Notes under the pieces: generated by a model
What the model was told of the DNA's origin: nothing
Databases searched by the model: none
What the model saw: the letters and a program-made list of their open reading frames with translations, nothing else
Shown: positions 15,888 through 24,332 of the stretch, piece after piece
Position numbering within the stretch: position 1 is the stretch's first letter
Layout: the number at the start of each line of letters is the position of its first letter
Program-made: the position numbers and the translations under genes
Source: Streptomyces silaceus
GTDB lineage: Bacteria; Actinomycetota; Actinomycetes; Streptomycetales; Streptomycetaceae
Length of the DNA: 42,994 nt
NCBI RefSeq assembly: GCF_001419745.1
Contig: NZ_LIRJ01000373.1
Span: 1 to 42,994 of the forward strand
Direction of reading: 5' to 3'

Positions 15888-17135
15888 ATGCGCGGAACCT
15901 ACGCCGTCCCGTACGCGAGCCGTGGCAGCATCCTCGGCAGCGCCGAGAGCGAGGCACTCGGGCAGCTGATCGCCTCAAGCGGTTCACTGTCCATGGGCTC
16001 CTTCCGGGACCGTTTCGAGCAGCGTTTCCGCGAGCACATCGGCACCCGCCATGCCCTGTCCGTGACCAGCGGCACGGTGGCGCTGGAGCTCGCCATCCAC
16101 TTGCTCGACCTCAGGGAGGGCGACGAGGTCGTCGTCACCCCGCAGACGTTCCAGGCCACCGCCCAGCCCTTGCTCGGGCTCCCGGCCACGGTCCGCTTCT
16201 GCGACGTCGACCGGGACTCGCTGAACATGGACCCGGGCGTCCTCAAGTCCCTCATCAATGACCGCACACGCGCCGTGCTCCTGGTCCACTACGGCGGCTG
16301 GACCGCCGAGATGGACGAGATCCTGGCGCTGACGCGGGAGCGCGGCATCGTGGTCGTCGAGGACTGCGCGCACGCGCTGGGCGCGGTCCACGACGGGCGC
16401 CGGCCCGGCTCCCTGGGCGACATCGGCTGCTTCAGCTTCCACTCCTCGAAGAACATCACCACCCTCGGCGAGGGCGGCATGATCACCCTCGACCGCGACG
16501 ACTGGGCCGAGCGGATCGACCGCCTCCGCTCCAATGAGGTGGACGGCGTCTTCGTTCCGGCCGCCCGGGACGGTCTTCAGCTCGGCAGGGAGCTGCTGCC
16601 CTGGATGAAGTACGCCTCGTCGGCCTACGAGGCGGTCTGCACCGGCATCCGCAGGCCGGGGACGAACGCCACGCTGTCCGAGGCGGCCGCGGCCGTGGGC
16701 CTGGCCCAGATGGACCGACTGGACGAGCTGGTGGCCCGCCGCCGGTGGATCGCGGCGCGTCTCGACGAGGTCATCGAACGCCATCCGTACACCCGGACCC
16801 AGCGGCCCCGGCCCGGAGTGAAGCACGCGCAGCACCTGCACACCTTCTTCGTCGACGGGCCGCCCGGAGTGCGCGAGTCGGTGATCCACGGCCTCGACGA
16901 GCGGGGCGTGGAGGTCCAACTGCGCTATCTGCCCCTGCACCTGCAGCCGGAGTGGCGCGAGCGCGGACACGGGTTCGGCCAGTGCCCGGTCGCGGAGGAG
17001 CTCTGGTTCGGCCAGCACATCAACCTGCCCTGCCAGCCGGGGCTCTCCGACGAGCAGGTGGACCACCTGGTATCGGCGCTCGACGCCGCATTGCTCACCG
17101 CAGCGAAAGGACTGTCATGCCTCTCATCGATGTGA
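15888..17135 (+). CDS. DegT/DnrJ/EryC1 family PLP-dependent aminotransferase
   Basis: This 415-residue fold-type I PLP enzyme belongs to the DegT family, which includes sugar aminotransferases and AHBA synthase. The N-terminal segment SGSLSMGSFRDRFEQRF and SVTSGTVALELAIHLL bind PLP phosphate; VVEDCAHALGAVHDG holds the Asp that pairs with the pyridine nitrogen; the Schiff-base lysine is in FSFHSSKNITTLGEGGM. No other sugar or AHBA genes are visible, so the amine acceptor is unclear. It heads the operon that makes the phenazine precursor, and its end overlaps the tautomerase gene by 19 bp, which ties it to the pathway. It may aminate a side chain or a ketone on the scaffold. The ATG at 15888 is chosen for GGAGG and fit to family starts. 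Confidence 0.9.
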   Translation: MRGTYAVPYASRGSILGSAESEALGQLIASSGSLSMGSFRDRFEQRFREHIGTRHALSVTSGTVALELAIHLLDLREGDEVVVTPQTFQATAQPLLGLPATVRFCDVDRDSLNMDPGVLKSLINDRTRAVLLVHYGGWTAEMDEILALTRERGIVVVEDCAHALGAVHDGRRPGSLGDIGCFSFHSSKNITTLGEGGMITLDRDDWAERIDRLRSNEVDGVFVPAARDGLQLGRELLPWMKYASSAYEAVCTGIRRPGTNATLSEAAAAVGLAQMDRLDELVARRRWIAARLDEVIERHPYTRTQRPRPGVKHAQHLHTFFVDGPPGVRESVIHGLDERGVEVQLRYLPLHLQPEWRERGHGFGQCPVAEELWFGQHINLPCQPGLSDEQVDHLVSALDAALLTAAKGLSCLSSM

Positions 17136-17302
17136 CCATCTACGAGGACCGGCTCGACCAGAAGTCCAGGGACGAACTGATCACCCGTCTCACCGACGCG
17201 GCCGTCGCCGTCTTCGGCGAGGACATCCGCGAGCACACCTGGGTGGTGCTCAAGGGCGTGCCGCGCGAGCGGTGGGGCATCGCCGGAAAGCCCGGCGCGT
17301 GA
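17117..17302 (+). CDS. 4-oxalocrotonate tautomerase family protein
   Basis: At 61 residues this is the size of a classic 4-OT subunit. After removal of Met it exposes Pro1, the catalytic base of the family (MPLIDVTIYEDRL), and Arg11 is conserved. Arg39 of the Pseudomonas enzyme aligns with a Trp here (HTWVVLKGVP), and the hydrophobic residue before GIAG is Trp. Family members shift C=C/C=O double bonds or add water. A tautomerase inside a phenazine operon is unexpected; it might help isomerise DHHA-type or ketone intermediates, but that is a guess. It overlaps the aminotransferase gene by 19 bp and has AAAGGA before its ATG. Confidence 0.85.
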   Translation: MPLIDVTIYEDRLDQKSRDELITRLTDAAVAVFGEDIREHTWVVLKGVPRERWGIAGKPGA

Positions 17303-17354
17303 CCGCCGCGACGACGAACGGCGAGGGCACGCGGGGCGAGGAGAGGTCAACGCG

Positions 17355-18419
17355 ATGAAGTTCGACGACATCCACCTCGCGGGAGTGGGCACCTACCTTC
17401 CGCGCACCATCACCACGGAGTACGCGGTCAAGGAGGGCTGGTACGCGAAGGAGGCCCGGGAGGCCTCCGGCCTGGAGGCCGTCGCGGTCGAGGACACCCT
17501 GCCGGCCGTGGACATGGCGGTACGCGCCGCACGGACCGCCGTCGACCGCTCCGGCCACGCCGCGGACGACTTCCTCGGTCTGCTGCACTCCCACACGTAC
17601 TACCAGGGGCCGGAGGGCTGGTCCCCGGCTCATTACATCCTGGGCAACACCCTCGACCGGCCGGTCTCCGCCTTCCAGGTGCAGCACGGTTGCCTGGGGC
17701 TGCTGGCGGCCCTGGAATCGGCTGCGCTGCGCCTCACGACCGACGGCGGTCGGGACGCCGCGATGCTGCTGACGGCCGCCGACAACTTCAACACGCCGTT
17801 GGTGGGCCGCTGGACGTCCTCGTCGATGTTCGTCCTCGCGGATTCCGGTTCGTCCCTGGTCGTCTCGCGGCGGGGCGGCTTCGCCCGGCTGCTGGCGATG
17901 GACTTCGTCTCCCAGCCGGGGATGGAGGCCATGCACCGGGGCGACGAGCCGCTCTTCCCGCCACGGGAACCGGTGCGGCCCGTCATGGACTTCGAGGGGC
18001 GGCTGGAGAGCTGGCGCACGCGGTGGGCCGAGGGCGGCTCGATCCCCCTCGCCGACTTCGGCGCACTGATCGCCGCCACCGTGGAGCGCACCCTCGCGAC
18101 GGCGGGCACTTCGCTGGACCGCATCGCGCGGGTCGTGCACAACGGCTTCAACCAGGACCCGTTGAACGTCTTCCTGCTCGACCCTCTCGGTCTGGACGCC
18201 TCCCGCGGAACCTGGGAGCTCAACCGCGGGACCGGCCACGCCAGCGTCTCCGACTTCGCCATCGGCCTGGAACACCTGTGGACCACCGGCCAGGTGGTGC
18301 CCGGCGACCAGGTGCTGGTGCTCGGCTTCACGACCGGCATGGAGGCGGCCTGCGCGGTCCTGGAGATCACCGCGCGGCCCACCGACACCCCCGCCTTCCC
18401 GTCCCGAGGAGTTCACTGA
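17355..18419 (+). CDS. KASIII-like condensing enzyme or acyltransferase
   Basis: This 354-residue thiolase-fold protein resembles 3-oxoacyl-ACP synthase III. Cys113 is in QVQHGCLGLLAAL and His262 in VVHNGFNQDPL. The third FabH residue, Asn in the GN(T/V)S motif, is missing: the segment reads RGTGHASVSDFA, with His295 and Asp300. That arrangement resembles KASIII homologues of polyketide pathways that transfer acyl groups to make esters (CerJ, ChlB3/ChlB6 types) rather than extend fatty acids. It is followed, with a one-base overlap, by an aryl-AMP ligase and then an aryl carrier protein, so its acyl donor is probably an aryl-S-carrier. Products could be a C-C bond with malonate (aryl to acetyl), an ester or an amide. 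Similar trios occur in benzoxazole clusters. Confidence 0.88.
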   Translation: MKFDDIHLAGVGTYLPRTITTEYAVKEGWYAKEAREASGLEAVAVEDTLPAVDMAVRAARTAVDRSGHAADDFLGLLHSHTYYQGPEGWSPAHYILGNTLDRPVSAFQVQHGCLGLLAALESAALRLTTDGGRDAAMLLTAADNFNTPLVGRWTSSSMFVLADSGSSLVVSRRGGFARLLAMDFVSQPGMEAMHRGDEPLFPPREPVRPVMDFEGRLESWRTRWAEGGSIPLADFGALIAATVERTLATAGTSLDRIARVVHNGFNQDPLNVFLLDPLGLDASRGTWELNRGTGHASVSDFAIGLEHLWTTGQVVPGDQVLVLGFTTGMEAACAVLEITARPTDTPAFPSRGVH

Positions 18420-20089
18420 TGCTCGAAGGTTTCACCCGCTGGCCCGAGGACCTGGCCGAGCGGTACCGCGCGGAAGGCCACTGGCGAGGCGAGAGCCTGG
18501 TGGACCTCCTCGACACCGCGGTGCGGACCCACGGCCCGAAGACCGCCGTGGTCTGCGGCGACCGGCGGATACGTTACGACGAACTGGACCTGCTGACCCG
18601 GCGGACGGCCGCGGGACTGCACGCCCGTGGCATTCGTTCCGGTGACCGGGTCGTCGTCCAGCTCCCCAACGGTGCGGACTTCGTGGTGGTCTGTTTCGCC
18701 CTCTTCCGGCTGGGCGCCAAGCCCGTCTTCGCGCTGCCGGCCCACCGCGAGCAGGAGATCCGTCACCTGTGCGAGCTGTCCGGGGCCGTCGGGTACGTCT
18801 TCCCCGAGGCCCACCACGGCTTCGACCATCTCGCCCTGGCCCACCGGGTACAGGACCACGTCCGCGGACTGCGCCACCTGTTCGTCCTCGGCAAGGACGC
18901 CGACGGGGGTGCCGTACCGCTCGCCGAGGTCGACGCCGAGCCCGTCGACCTTCCCGCGCCCGATCCGTCCGACGTGGCGTTCTTCCTGCTGTCGGGCGGT
19001 ACGACGGCGCTGCCGAAGCTGATCCCGCGCACCCACGACGACTACACGTACCAGGTGCGTGCGGCCCGCGAGGCCTGCCCGGTGGACGGCGAGGACGTCT
19101 ATCTCGCCGTTCTGCCCGTCGAGTTCAACTTCACCTGGGGCTGCCCCGGGGTCGTCGGCGTGCTGGGCGCGGGCGGCACCGTGGTCATGGCCACGGATCC
19201 CACTCCGGAGCTGTGCCTTCCGCTCATCGAGCGGGAAGGCGTGACCTTCACCTCCGTCGTGCCCAGCGTCCTCCAGCTGTGGCTCGAAGGGAGCCAGTGG
19301 CTGGACAGCGACCTGGGCAGCCTGCGGTTCCTCCAGGTCGGCAGCGCCAAGTTGTACCCGGAGACGGCCGCGCGGGTCGAGCCCGCCTTCGGCTGCCGGC
19401 TCCAGCAGGTCTTCGGCATGGCCGAGGGGCTGCTCACCTTCACCCGCCCGGACGATCCCACCGAGACGGTGCTCACCACACAGGGCAGGCCGGTCTCCCC
19501 GGCGGACGAGATCCGCATCGTGGACGAGCAGGATCGCGAGGCCTCGGTCGGCACGATCGGCGAACTCCTCGCCCGCGGCCCGTACACCCTGCGCGGCTAC
19601 TACCGCGCGCCGGAGCACAATCGCCGGGCGTTCACCGAGGACGGCTTCTACCGCAGCGGCGACCTGGCGCGGCTGACCCCGGAGGGGAACCTCGTCATCG
19701 AGGGGCGGATCAAGGATGTGATCATCCGGGGCGGGGACAAGATCTCCGCCGCCGAGGTCGAGGGCCATCTGCTCACCCTGGACTCCGTCGCCCGCGCGGC
19801 CGTGGTGCCGTACCCGGACGAGTTCCTCGGTGAGCGCACCTGCGCCTTCGTGGTCCCGGCCGGCGAGGTGCCGGCGCTGCCTGACGTCAAGGCCGCCCTG
19901 GAGGACCGGGGGCTGGCCGCGTACAAGCTGCCGGACCGCCTGGAGATCCTCACCGGTCTGCCCCTGACCGGACTCGGCAAGATCGACAAGAAGGTGCTCG
20001 CCGCTCTCGCCCGTGGCGAGACCGCCCCGGCCGCCGCGGACTTCCTGCCCTCCCCCGCGGCCCGCGCGGCGGACCCGGACAGCGACTGA
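18419..20089 (+). CDS. Aryl-acid AMP ligase (EntE/DhbE type)
   Basis: This full-length 556-residue ANL enzyme starts like 2,3-dihydroxybenzoate-AMP ligases (GFTRWPEDLAERYRAEGHW). The ATP loop is LLSGGTTALPK (192-200), the A5 region QQVFGMAEG, A7 YRSGDLARL, A8 GRIKDVIIRGGDKIS, and the catalytic Lys is in LTGLGKIDKK. The substrate-pocket Asn of DhbE (HN in DhbE) is kept as Asn237 in PVEFNFTWG. It activates an aromatic acid and loads it on the carrier protein encoded just downstream. No salicylate or dihydroxybenzoate synthesis genes are present, so the substrate may be a phenazine carboxylate or an anthranilate-type acid made by the Phz enzymes. The C-terminal 30 residues are an Ala-rich tail. 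Confidence 0.93.
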   Translation: MLEGFTRWPEDLAERYRAEGHWRGESLVDLLDTAVRTHGPKTAVVCGDRRIRYDELDLLTRRTAAGLHARGIRSGDRVVVQLPNGADFVVVCFALFRLGAKPVFALPAHREQEIRHLCELSGAVGYVFPEAHHGFDHLALAHRVQDHVRGLRHLFVLGKDADGGAVPLAEVDAEPVDLPAPDPSDVAFFLLSGGTTALPKLIPRTHDDYTYQVRAAREACPVDGEDVYLAVLPVEFNFTWGCPGVVGVLGAGGTVVMATDPTPELCLPLIEREGVTFTSVVPSVLQLWLEGSQWLDSDLGSLRFLQVGSAKLYPETAARVEPAFGCRLQQVFGMAEGLLTFTRPDDPTETVLTTQGRPVSPADEIRIVDEQDREASVGTIGELLARGPYTLRGYYRAPEHNRRAFTEDGFYRSGDLARLTPEGNLVIEGRIKDVIIRGGDKISAAEVEGHLLTLDSVARAAVVPYPDEFLGERTCAFVVPAGEVPALPDVKAALEDRGLAAYKLPDRLEILTGLPLTGLGKIDKKVLAALARGETAPAAADFLPSPAARAADPDSD

Positions 20090-20121
20090 CCCCTCCCGAG
20101 AGACACCACGGAAAGGCCCTC

Positions 20122-20382
20122 ATGGACACCGATGTGCCCCGCTCGGCTGACGAGATCCGCGCGGCGGCCGCCGCCCTGATCGGCATGGCAGCCGCCGACA
20201 TCCCCGACGACGCCAACCTGGTGCGTCTCGGCCTGACCTCACTCGACGTGATGCGGCTCAGCGGGCGCTGGCGCCGCGGCGGCATCGTCGCGCAGTTCGA
20301 GACGTTGGTCGCCGATCCCACCATCAGCGGCTGGGCCCGGCACATCGGCTCGCTCACCGCGGACGACACGTCCGGCTCCTGA
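20122..20382 (+). CDS. Aryl carrier protein (ArCP)
   Basis: This 86-residue protein matches the carrier domain at the C-terminus of EntB: LVRLGLTSLDVMRLSGRWRR, with the phosphopantetheine attachment site at Ser40, then VAQFETLVADPTISGWARHI. In enterobactin-like pathways this domain is fused to the isochorismatase; here it is separate and immediately precedes the isochorismatase homologue PhzD. It should receive the acyl group activated by the EntE-like ligase and present it to the KASIII-like protein. It is a second carrier system, distinct from the PKS carrier proteins on the left. Confidence 0.92.
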   Translation: MDTDVPRSADEIRAAAAALIGMAAADIPDDANLVRLGLTSLDVMRLSGRWRRGGIVAQFETLVADPTISGWARHIGSLTADDTSGS

Positions 20383-20435
20383 GGCGCCAGAGCCCCTGCC
20401 CCGCTGCCGTACGGACCTGAAAGGAACCCAGCACC

Positions 20436-21098
20436 GTGGCGCGCTCCGCCATACCCGAGATCCGTCCGTATCCCATGCCCGCGTCCGCCGACCTGCCCCC
20501 GAACCGGGTCGCGTGGACGGTCGACCCCGACCGTGCGCTGCTGCTGATCCACGACATGCAGCACTATTTCCTCGGCTTCCTGCCGGACGGAGAGCCGCCC
20601 AGGCAGCAGTTGGAGGACCAGGTCACGACGTTGCGGCGCGTCGCCGCGGAGTCGGGCGTGCCCGTGGCGTACACGGCACAGCCCGGTGACATGACCGATG
20701 AACAGCGCGGACTGCTCAAGGACTTCTGGGGTCCCGGCATGACCGCCTCGCCCCGGCATCGCGGAGTACCCCAGCGGTACGCCCCGGCCGAAGGCGACAC
20801 CGTGCTCACCAAGTGGCGCCCCAGCGCGTTCTTCCGCACAGGACTCCTGGAGCTGATGCGCGCTCAGGGCCGTGACCAGCTGGTGCTGTGCGGGATCTAC
20901 GCCCACGTCGGTGTGCTGCAGACCGCGGCCGAGGCCCTGGCCAACGACATCGAGTCCTTCCTGGTCGCGGACGCGGTCGCGGACTTCTCCGAGGCGGACC
21001 ACCACATGGCCCTGCGGTACGCGGCGGCCCGCTGCTCGATGGTGGTCCCGGCGCAGACCGTACTGTCGGCGTTCGCACGCGCCGGAGCCCTCCGATGA
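20436..21098 (+). CDS. phzD: PhzD, isochorismatase-type hydrolase
   Basis: This 220-residue protein hydrolyses the vinyl ether of 2-amino-2-desoxyisochorismate to give 2,3-dihydro-3-hydroxyanthranilate (DHHA) and pyruvate. It is very close to pseudomonad PhzD along its length: VAYTAQPGDMTDEQRGLLKD, VLCGIYAHVGVLQTA and FLVADAVADFSEADHHMAL. Catalytic Asp40 (LLIHDMQHYF) and Lys126 (VLTKWRPSAFF) are present, and like PhzD it has Gly-Ile-Tyr-Ala where many isochorismatases have the nucleophile Cys. The start is a GTG at 20436 with AAAGGAA upstream. Its stop overlaps the phzE ATG. Confidence 0.96.
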   Translation: MARSAIPEIRPYPMPASADLPPNRVAWTVDPDRALLLIHDMQHYFLGFLPDGEPPRQQLEDQVTTLRRVAAESGVPVAYTAQPGDMTDEQRGLLKDFWGPGMTASPRHRGVPQRYAPAEGDTVLTKWRPSAFFRTGLLELMRAQGRDQLVLCGIYAHVGVLQTAAEALANDIESFLVADAVADFSEADHHMALRYAAARCSMVVPAQTVLSAFARAGALR

Positions 21099-23047
21099 CG
21101 GCCGCACACCCGGCGGACGACCTGCTCGGCCGGCTCACCGGGGAGAACCCGCCGCCCGCGTTCGCCCTGCTGCACCGCCCGGAGGCCGGTGACGGCTCTC
21201 AGGTGGACGTGCTCGTGGGGGACGTCTCCGAGGTCTCCGCCTTGGCGGACATCCCCCTGTCCGACGGGGACGGCCGCGGCGCCCACGAGCAGTTGGTGCT
21301 GCTGCCGTACCGGCAGATCGCCGAGCGAGGCTTCGCCTGCCCGGACGACGGCGAGCCGTTGCTCGTCATGGACATCCGCGAGCAGGAGCTGCTCGCGGTG
21401 TCCGAACTCCTCGACCGCGTCGGCGACACCACCCTGGCGGTCCGCGACGACGCCTTCGATCTCGACGACGACGCGTACGCCGACCTGGTGCGCCGTATCG
21501 TCGACGAGGAGATCGGCTCCGGGGCCGGGGCCAACTTCGTCCTCAAGCGCACCTTCACCGCGCACCTCCCCGACTGGTCGCCCCGCGCCGCACTGACTCT
21601 CTTCCGGCGGCTGCTGGCCGGAACGTCCGGGGCGTACTGGACGTTCCTGATCCGGGCGGCCGGGCGCACCCTCATCGGCGCGAGCCCCGAGCGCCACATC
21701 ACCGTCGATCTGGGCACGGCCGTGATGAATCCGATCAGCGGAACGTTCCGCCACGCTCCGGCGGGCCCCGCGCTCGCCGAGGTCGTGCGCTTCCTCGGTG
21801 ACAGCAAGGAGTCCAACGAGCTCTACATGGTGCTCGACGAGGAACTCAAGATGATGAGCCGGATCTGCCCGGACGGCGGCCGGGTCATCGGTCCCCAGCT
21901 GCGCGAGATGAGCCATCTGGCGCACACGGAGTACTTCATCGAGGGCCGCTGCAACCGTGACGTACGGGACGTGCTGCGCGAGACGCTCTTCGCCCCCACG
22001 GTCACCGGCAGCCCGCTGGAGAGCGCCTGCCGGGTGATCAGGACCCACGAGCCCGAGGGGCGCGGCTACTACGCGGGCGTCGCCGCTCTCCTCGGCCGGG
22101 ATGCCGAGGGCGGACGCCGACTCGACTCGGCGATCCTGATCCGTACCGCGGACGTGGACGACATCGGCCGGCTGCGGCTGTCGGTGGGGGCCACCCTCGT
22201 GCGTGACTCGGATCCGCGTGCCGAGGCGGCGGAGACCCGGGCCAAGGCCGCCGGGATCCTGGCCGCCCTGCACGGGCCCGCGGGCACGACGGGGCCCACC
22301 GCCTTCCGGGGCCCAGGACTCGCCGCGGACCCCCGGGTCTCGCGCGCGCTGCAGGAGCGGAATGAACCGCTGGCGGAGTTCTGGCGCCGCTCCCCCAGCG
22401 GGCGTTCGCTGCACCTGCCGCATCTGCTGGGCCGTCGGGCGCTGCTCATCGACGCCGAGGACACGTTCACCGCCATGGGGCACACGCTGCTCAGCGCGCT
22501 CGGCCTGCGGGTGACGGTGCGTCGGTTCGACGAGCCCTACACGGTCGAGGGGAACGACCTCGTGATCGTGGGGCCCGGTCCCGGTGACCCCCGCGATCAC
22601 GGTCACGCCAAGATCGCCCATCTGCGGGCCGAGACCCGGCGGCTGCTGGACGGCGGAGTGCCGTTCCTCTCCGTGTGCCTGGGACACCAGGTCCTGAGCG
22701 GACTGCTCGGGCTCACCCTGGTCCGCAAGGACATCCCGCACCAGGGCGTGCAGCGCACCATCGACCTGTTCGGGCAGTCCGAGGACGTCTACTTCTACAA
22801 CACCTTCACCGCCGTGTCCCCCGCCGACGCGTGGCCGGGCCCCCGGAGCCGCCCCGGGCCGGTGCGGGTGTGCCGCGATCCGCGCACCGGCGAGGTCCAC
22901 GCGCTCCGCGGCGAAGGTTTCGCGTCCGTCCAGTTCCATCCGGCGTCGGTGATGACGCGCAACGGAACCGCCATCCTCGAACGGCTCGTCAGCTCGGTGC
23001 TGACGCCGTCCGCCGACTCTTCCCGTGAGCGTGAGGCCATCGCATGA
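21095..23047 (+). CDS. phzE: PhzE, 2-amino-2-desoxyisochorismate synthase
   Basis: This 650-residue fusion has an anthranilate-synthase-like domain (about 1-410) and a class I glutamine amidotransferase domain (about 445-635). It aminates chorismate at C2 without pyruvate loss, making the PhzD substrate. Seen in the sequence: FLIRAAGRTLIGASPERHIT, MNPISGTFRH, DEELKMMSRIC, APTVTGSPLESACRVI in the synthase part; GPGPGDPRDHGH and the nucleophile Cys in VCLGHQVLSG in the amidotransferase part. The C-terminal triad segment reads VQFHPASVMT, with Ala where many amidotransferases have Glu. ATGA overlaps at both ends join it tightly to phzD and the DAHP synthase gene. Confidence 0.96.
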   Translation: MTAAHPADDLLGRLTGENPPPAFALLHRPEAGDGSQVDVLVGDVSEVSALADIPLSDGDGRGAHEQLVLLPYRQIAERGFACPDDGEPLLVMDIREQELLAVSELLDRVGDTTLAVRDDAFDLDDDAYADLVRRIVDEEIGSGAGANFVLKRTFTAHLPDWSPRAALTLFRRLLAGTSGAYWTFLIRAAGRTLIGASPERHITVDLGTAVMNPISGTFRHAPAGPALAEVVRFLGDSKESNELYMVLDEELKMMSRICPDGGRVIGPQLREMSHLAHTEYFIEGRCNRDVRDVLRETLFAPTVTGSPLESACRVIRTHEPEGRGYYAGVAALLGRDAEGGRRLDSAILIRTADVDDIGRLRLSVGATLVRDSDPRAEAAETRAKAAGILAALHGPAGTTGPTAFRGPGLAADPRVSRALQERNEPLAEFWRRSPSGRSLHLPHLLGRRALLIDAEDTFTAMGHTLLSALGLRVTVRRFDEPYTVEGNDLVIVGPGPGDPRDHGHAKIAHLRAETRRLLDGGVPFLSVCLGHQVLSGLLGLTLVRKDIPHQGVQRTIDLFGQSEDVYFYNTFTAVSPADAWPGPRSRPGPVRVCRDPRTGEVHALRGEGFASVQFHPASVMTRNGTAILERLVSSVLTPSADSSREREAIA

Positions 23048-24291
23048 GCTCCTCCTTGATCACCGCCACGACAGGTCATCCGCCGCACGGCACGGCCGTC
23101 GGCCCACCGGTCGCGCAGCCACCGGGCTGGCGGGACGACGACGCCGTGCGCGACGTCTCGGAACGACTCGCCGGCTATCTGCCCCTGGTCCTGCCCGCCG
23201 AGTGCGACCGGCTGCGGAGCCGGCTGGCCGCGGTGGCCCGCGGTGAGGCGTTCCTGCTCCAGGGCGGTGACTGCGCCGAGGCCTTCGACGCGCTGACCAC
23301 CGAGTCGGTGGCCGCGAAGCTCGACACGCTCTTCACCATGGCGTCGACCCTGTCGGCCGGCGCCCGGCTGCCCGTCGTGACCGTGGGGCGGATCGCCGGG
23401 CAGTACGCGAAGCCCCGCTCGCTGCCGACGGAGGAACGCGACGGTGTCGTGCTGCCCGCGTACCGCGGCGACGCGGTCAACGGACTGGAGTTCTCCTCCG
23501 CCATGCGCACGCCCAATCCGTACCGGATGCTGCGGATGTACGGCGCGTCGGCGGCCACCCTCAACAGCATCAGGGCCATGGCCCCGGCATGGGAGCCGGT
23601 CGGTGGACCGCCGGACGGCGCGCGGCGCCCCCAGGAGTTGTTCGTTTCCCACGAGGCGCTGCTGCTCGACTACGAACGGCCGCTGACCCGGGTCGACCGC
23701 CGCTCCGGTGGCGCCTACGCGAGCTCCGGGCACCTGCTGTGGGCAGGCGAGCGCACCCGCCGCCCGGACGGTTCGCACATCGACTACCTGGCCGGCATCC
23801 GGAATCCGGTGGCCGTGAAACTGGGCCCGCGCGCGACCGTGGGCGAGACCCTGGAGTTGGTGCGGCGGCTCGACCCGGAGCGAGAGCCGGGGCGCCTCAC
23901 CTTCGTCGTGCGGATGGGCGCGGACAAGGTGCGCGAGGCGTTGCCGGAGCTGGTGGACCGTGTCACCGCTTCCGGTGCCCTGGTCGGCTGGGTCTGCGAC
24001 CCCATGCACGGCAACACCTTCACCACCTCGTCCGGGTACAAGACCCGGCGCGTGGCGGACGTGGTGGACGAGATCGCCGGTTTCTGCGAGGTGCACCGTT
24101 CCCTGGGCACCCGGCCGGGCGGGATCCATCTGGAGCTGACCGGCGAGGAGGTCACCGAGTGCCTGGGCGGCGGCGCCGGAGTGGCCGTGGACGACCTGCC
24201 GTCCCGCTACGAGTCCGCCTGTGATCCCCGGCTGAACCGGAGCCAGTCGATGGAGGTGGCCGAGGCGACCGCGGGCCTCCTGGCCGGCTGA
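23044..24291 (+). CDS. phzC: Class II DAHP synthase (PhzC role)
   Basis: This 415-residue plant/actinobacterial-type 3-deoxy-D-arabino-heptulosonate 7-phosphate synthase catalyses the first step of the shikimate pathway from phosphoenolpyruvate and erythrose 4-phosphate. Signatures are FLLQGGDCAEAF (metal-ligand Cys), GRIAGQYAKPRS, NPYRMLRMYGASAATLN, VRMGADKVREALP and VCDPMHGNTF. It is a little shorter than housekeeping actinobacterial enzymes. A dedicated copy in a phenazine operon raises chorismate supply and is often insensitive to aromatic amino acid feedback; that last point is not visible here. It is the last gene of the eight-gene operon and ends in a strong terminator. Confidence 0.95.
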   Translation: MSSSLITATTGHPPHGTAVGPPVAQPPGWRDDDAVRDVSERLAGYLPLVLPAECDRLRSRLAAVARGEAFLLQGGDCAEAFDALTTESVAAKLDTLFTMASTLSAGARLPVVTVGRIAGQYAKPRSLPTEERDGVVLPAYRGDAVNGLEFSSAMRTPNPYRMLRMYGASAATLNSIRAMAPAWEPVGGPPDGARRPQELFVSHEALLLDYERPLTRVDRRSGGAYASSGHLLWAGERTRRPDGSHIDYLAGIRNPVAVKLGPRATVGETLELVRRLDPEREPGRLTFVVRMGADKVREALPELVDRVTASGALVGWVCDPMHGNTFTTSSGYKTRRVADVVDEIAGFCEVHRSLGTRPGGIHLELTGEEVTECLGGGAGVAVDDLPSRYESACDPRLNRSQSMEVAEATAGLLAG

Positions 24292-24297
24292 TCGCCG

Positions 24298-24332
24298 GAG
24301 CCGTCGGGGCGGTCGTGCCGCCCCGACGGCTC
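24298..24332. terminator. Bidirectional hairpin terminator between the phzC and LAL genes
   Basis: A perfect 15-bp stem (24298-24312 with 24318-24332) and a TCGTG loop fill the space between two convergent genes. It begins 6 bp after the DAHP synthase stop and its right arm overlaps the LAL stop codon. Being symmetric, it can serve both operons. Confidence 0.88.

Noticed and set aside
15888..17135. AHBA synthase (ansamycin or mitomycin starter pathway) for the DegT-family protein
   Set aside because: No aminoDAHP synthase, kinase, oxidoreductase or dehydroquinase partners of the AHBA pathway are present; the DAHP synthase here is an ordinary class II enzyme.
17355..23047. A catecholate siderophore cluster (EntE-like ligase, ArCP, isochorismatase homologue, chorismate enzyme)
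   Set aside because: The isochorismatase is clearly PhzD, the chorismate enzyme is the aminating PhzE fusion, and there is no EntA/DhbA dehydrogenase, NRPS or iron transporter in the window.
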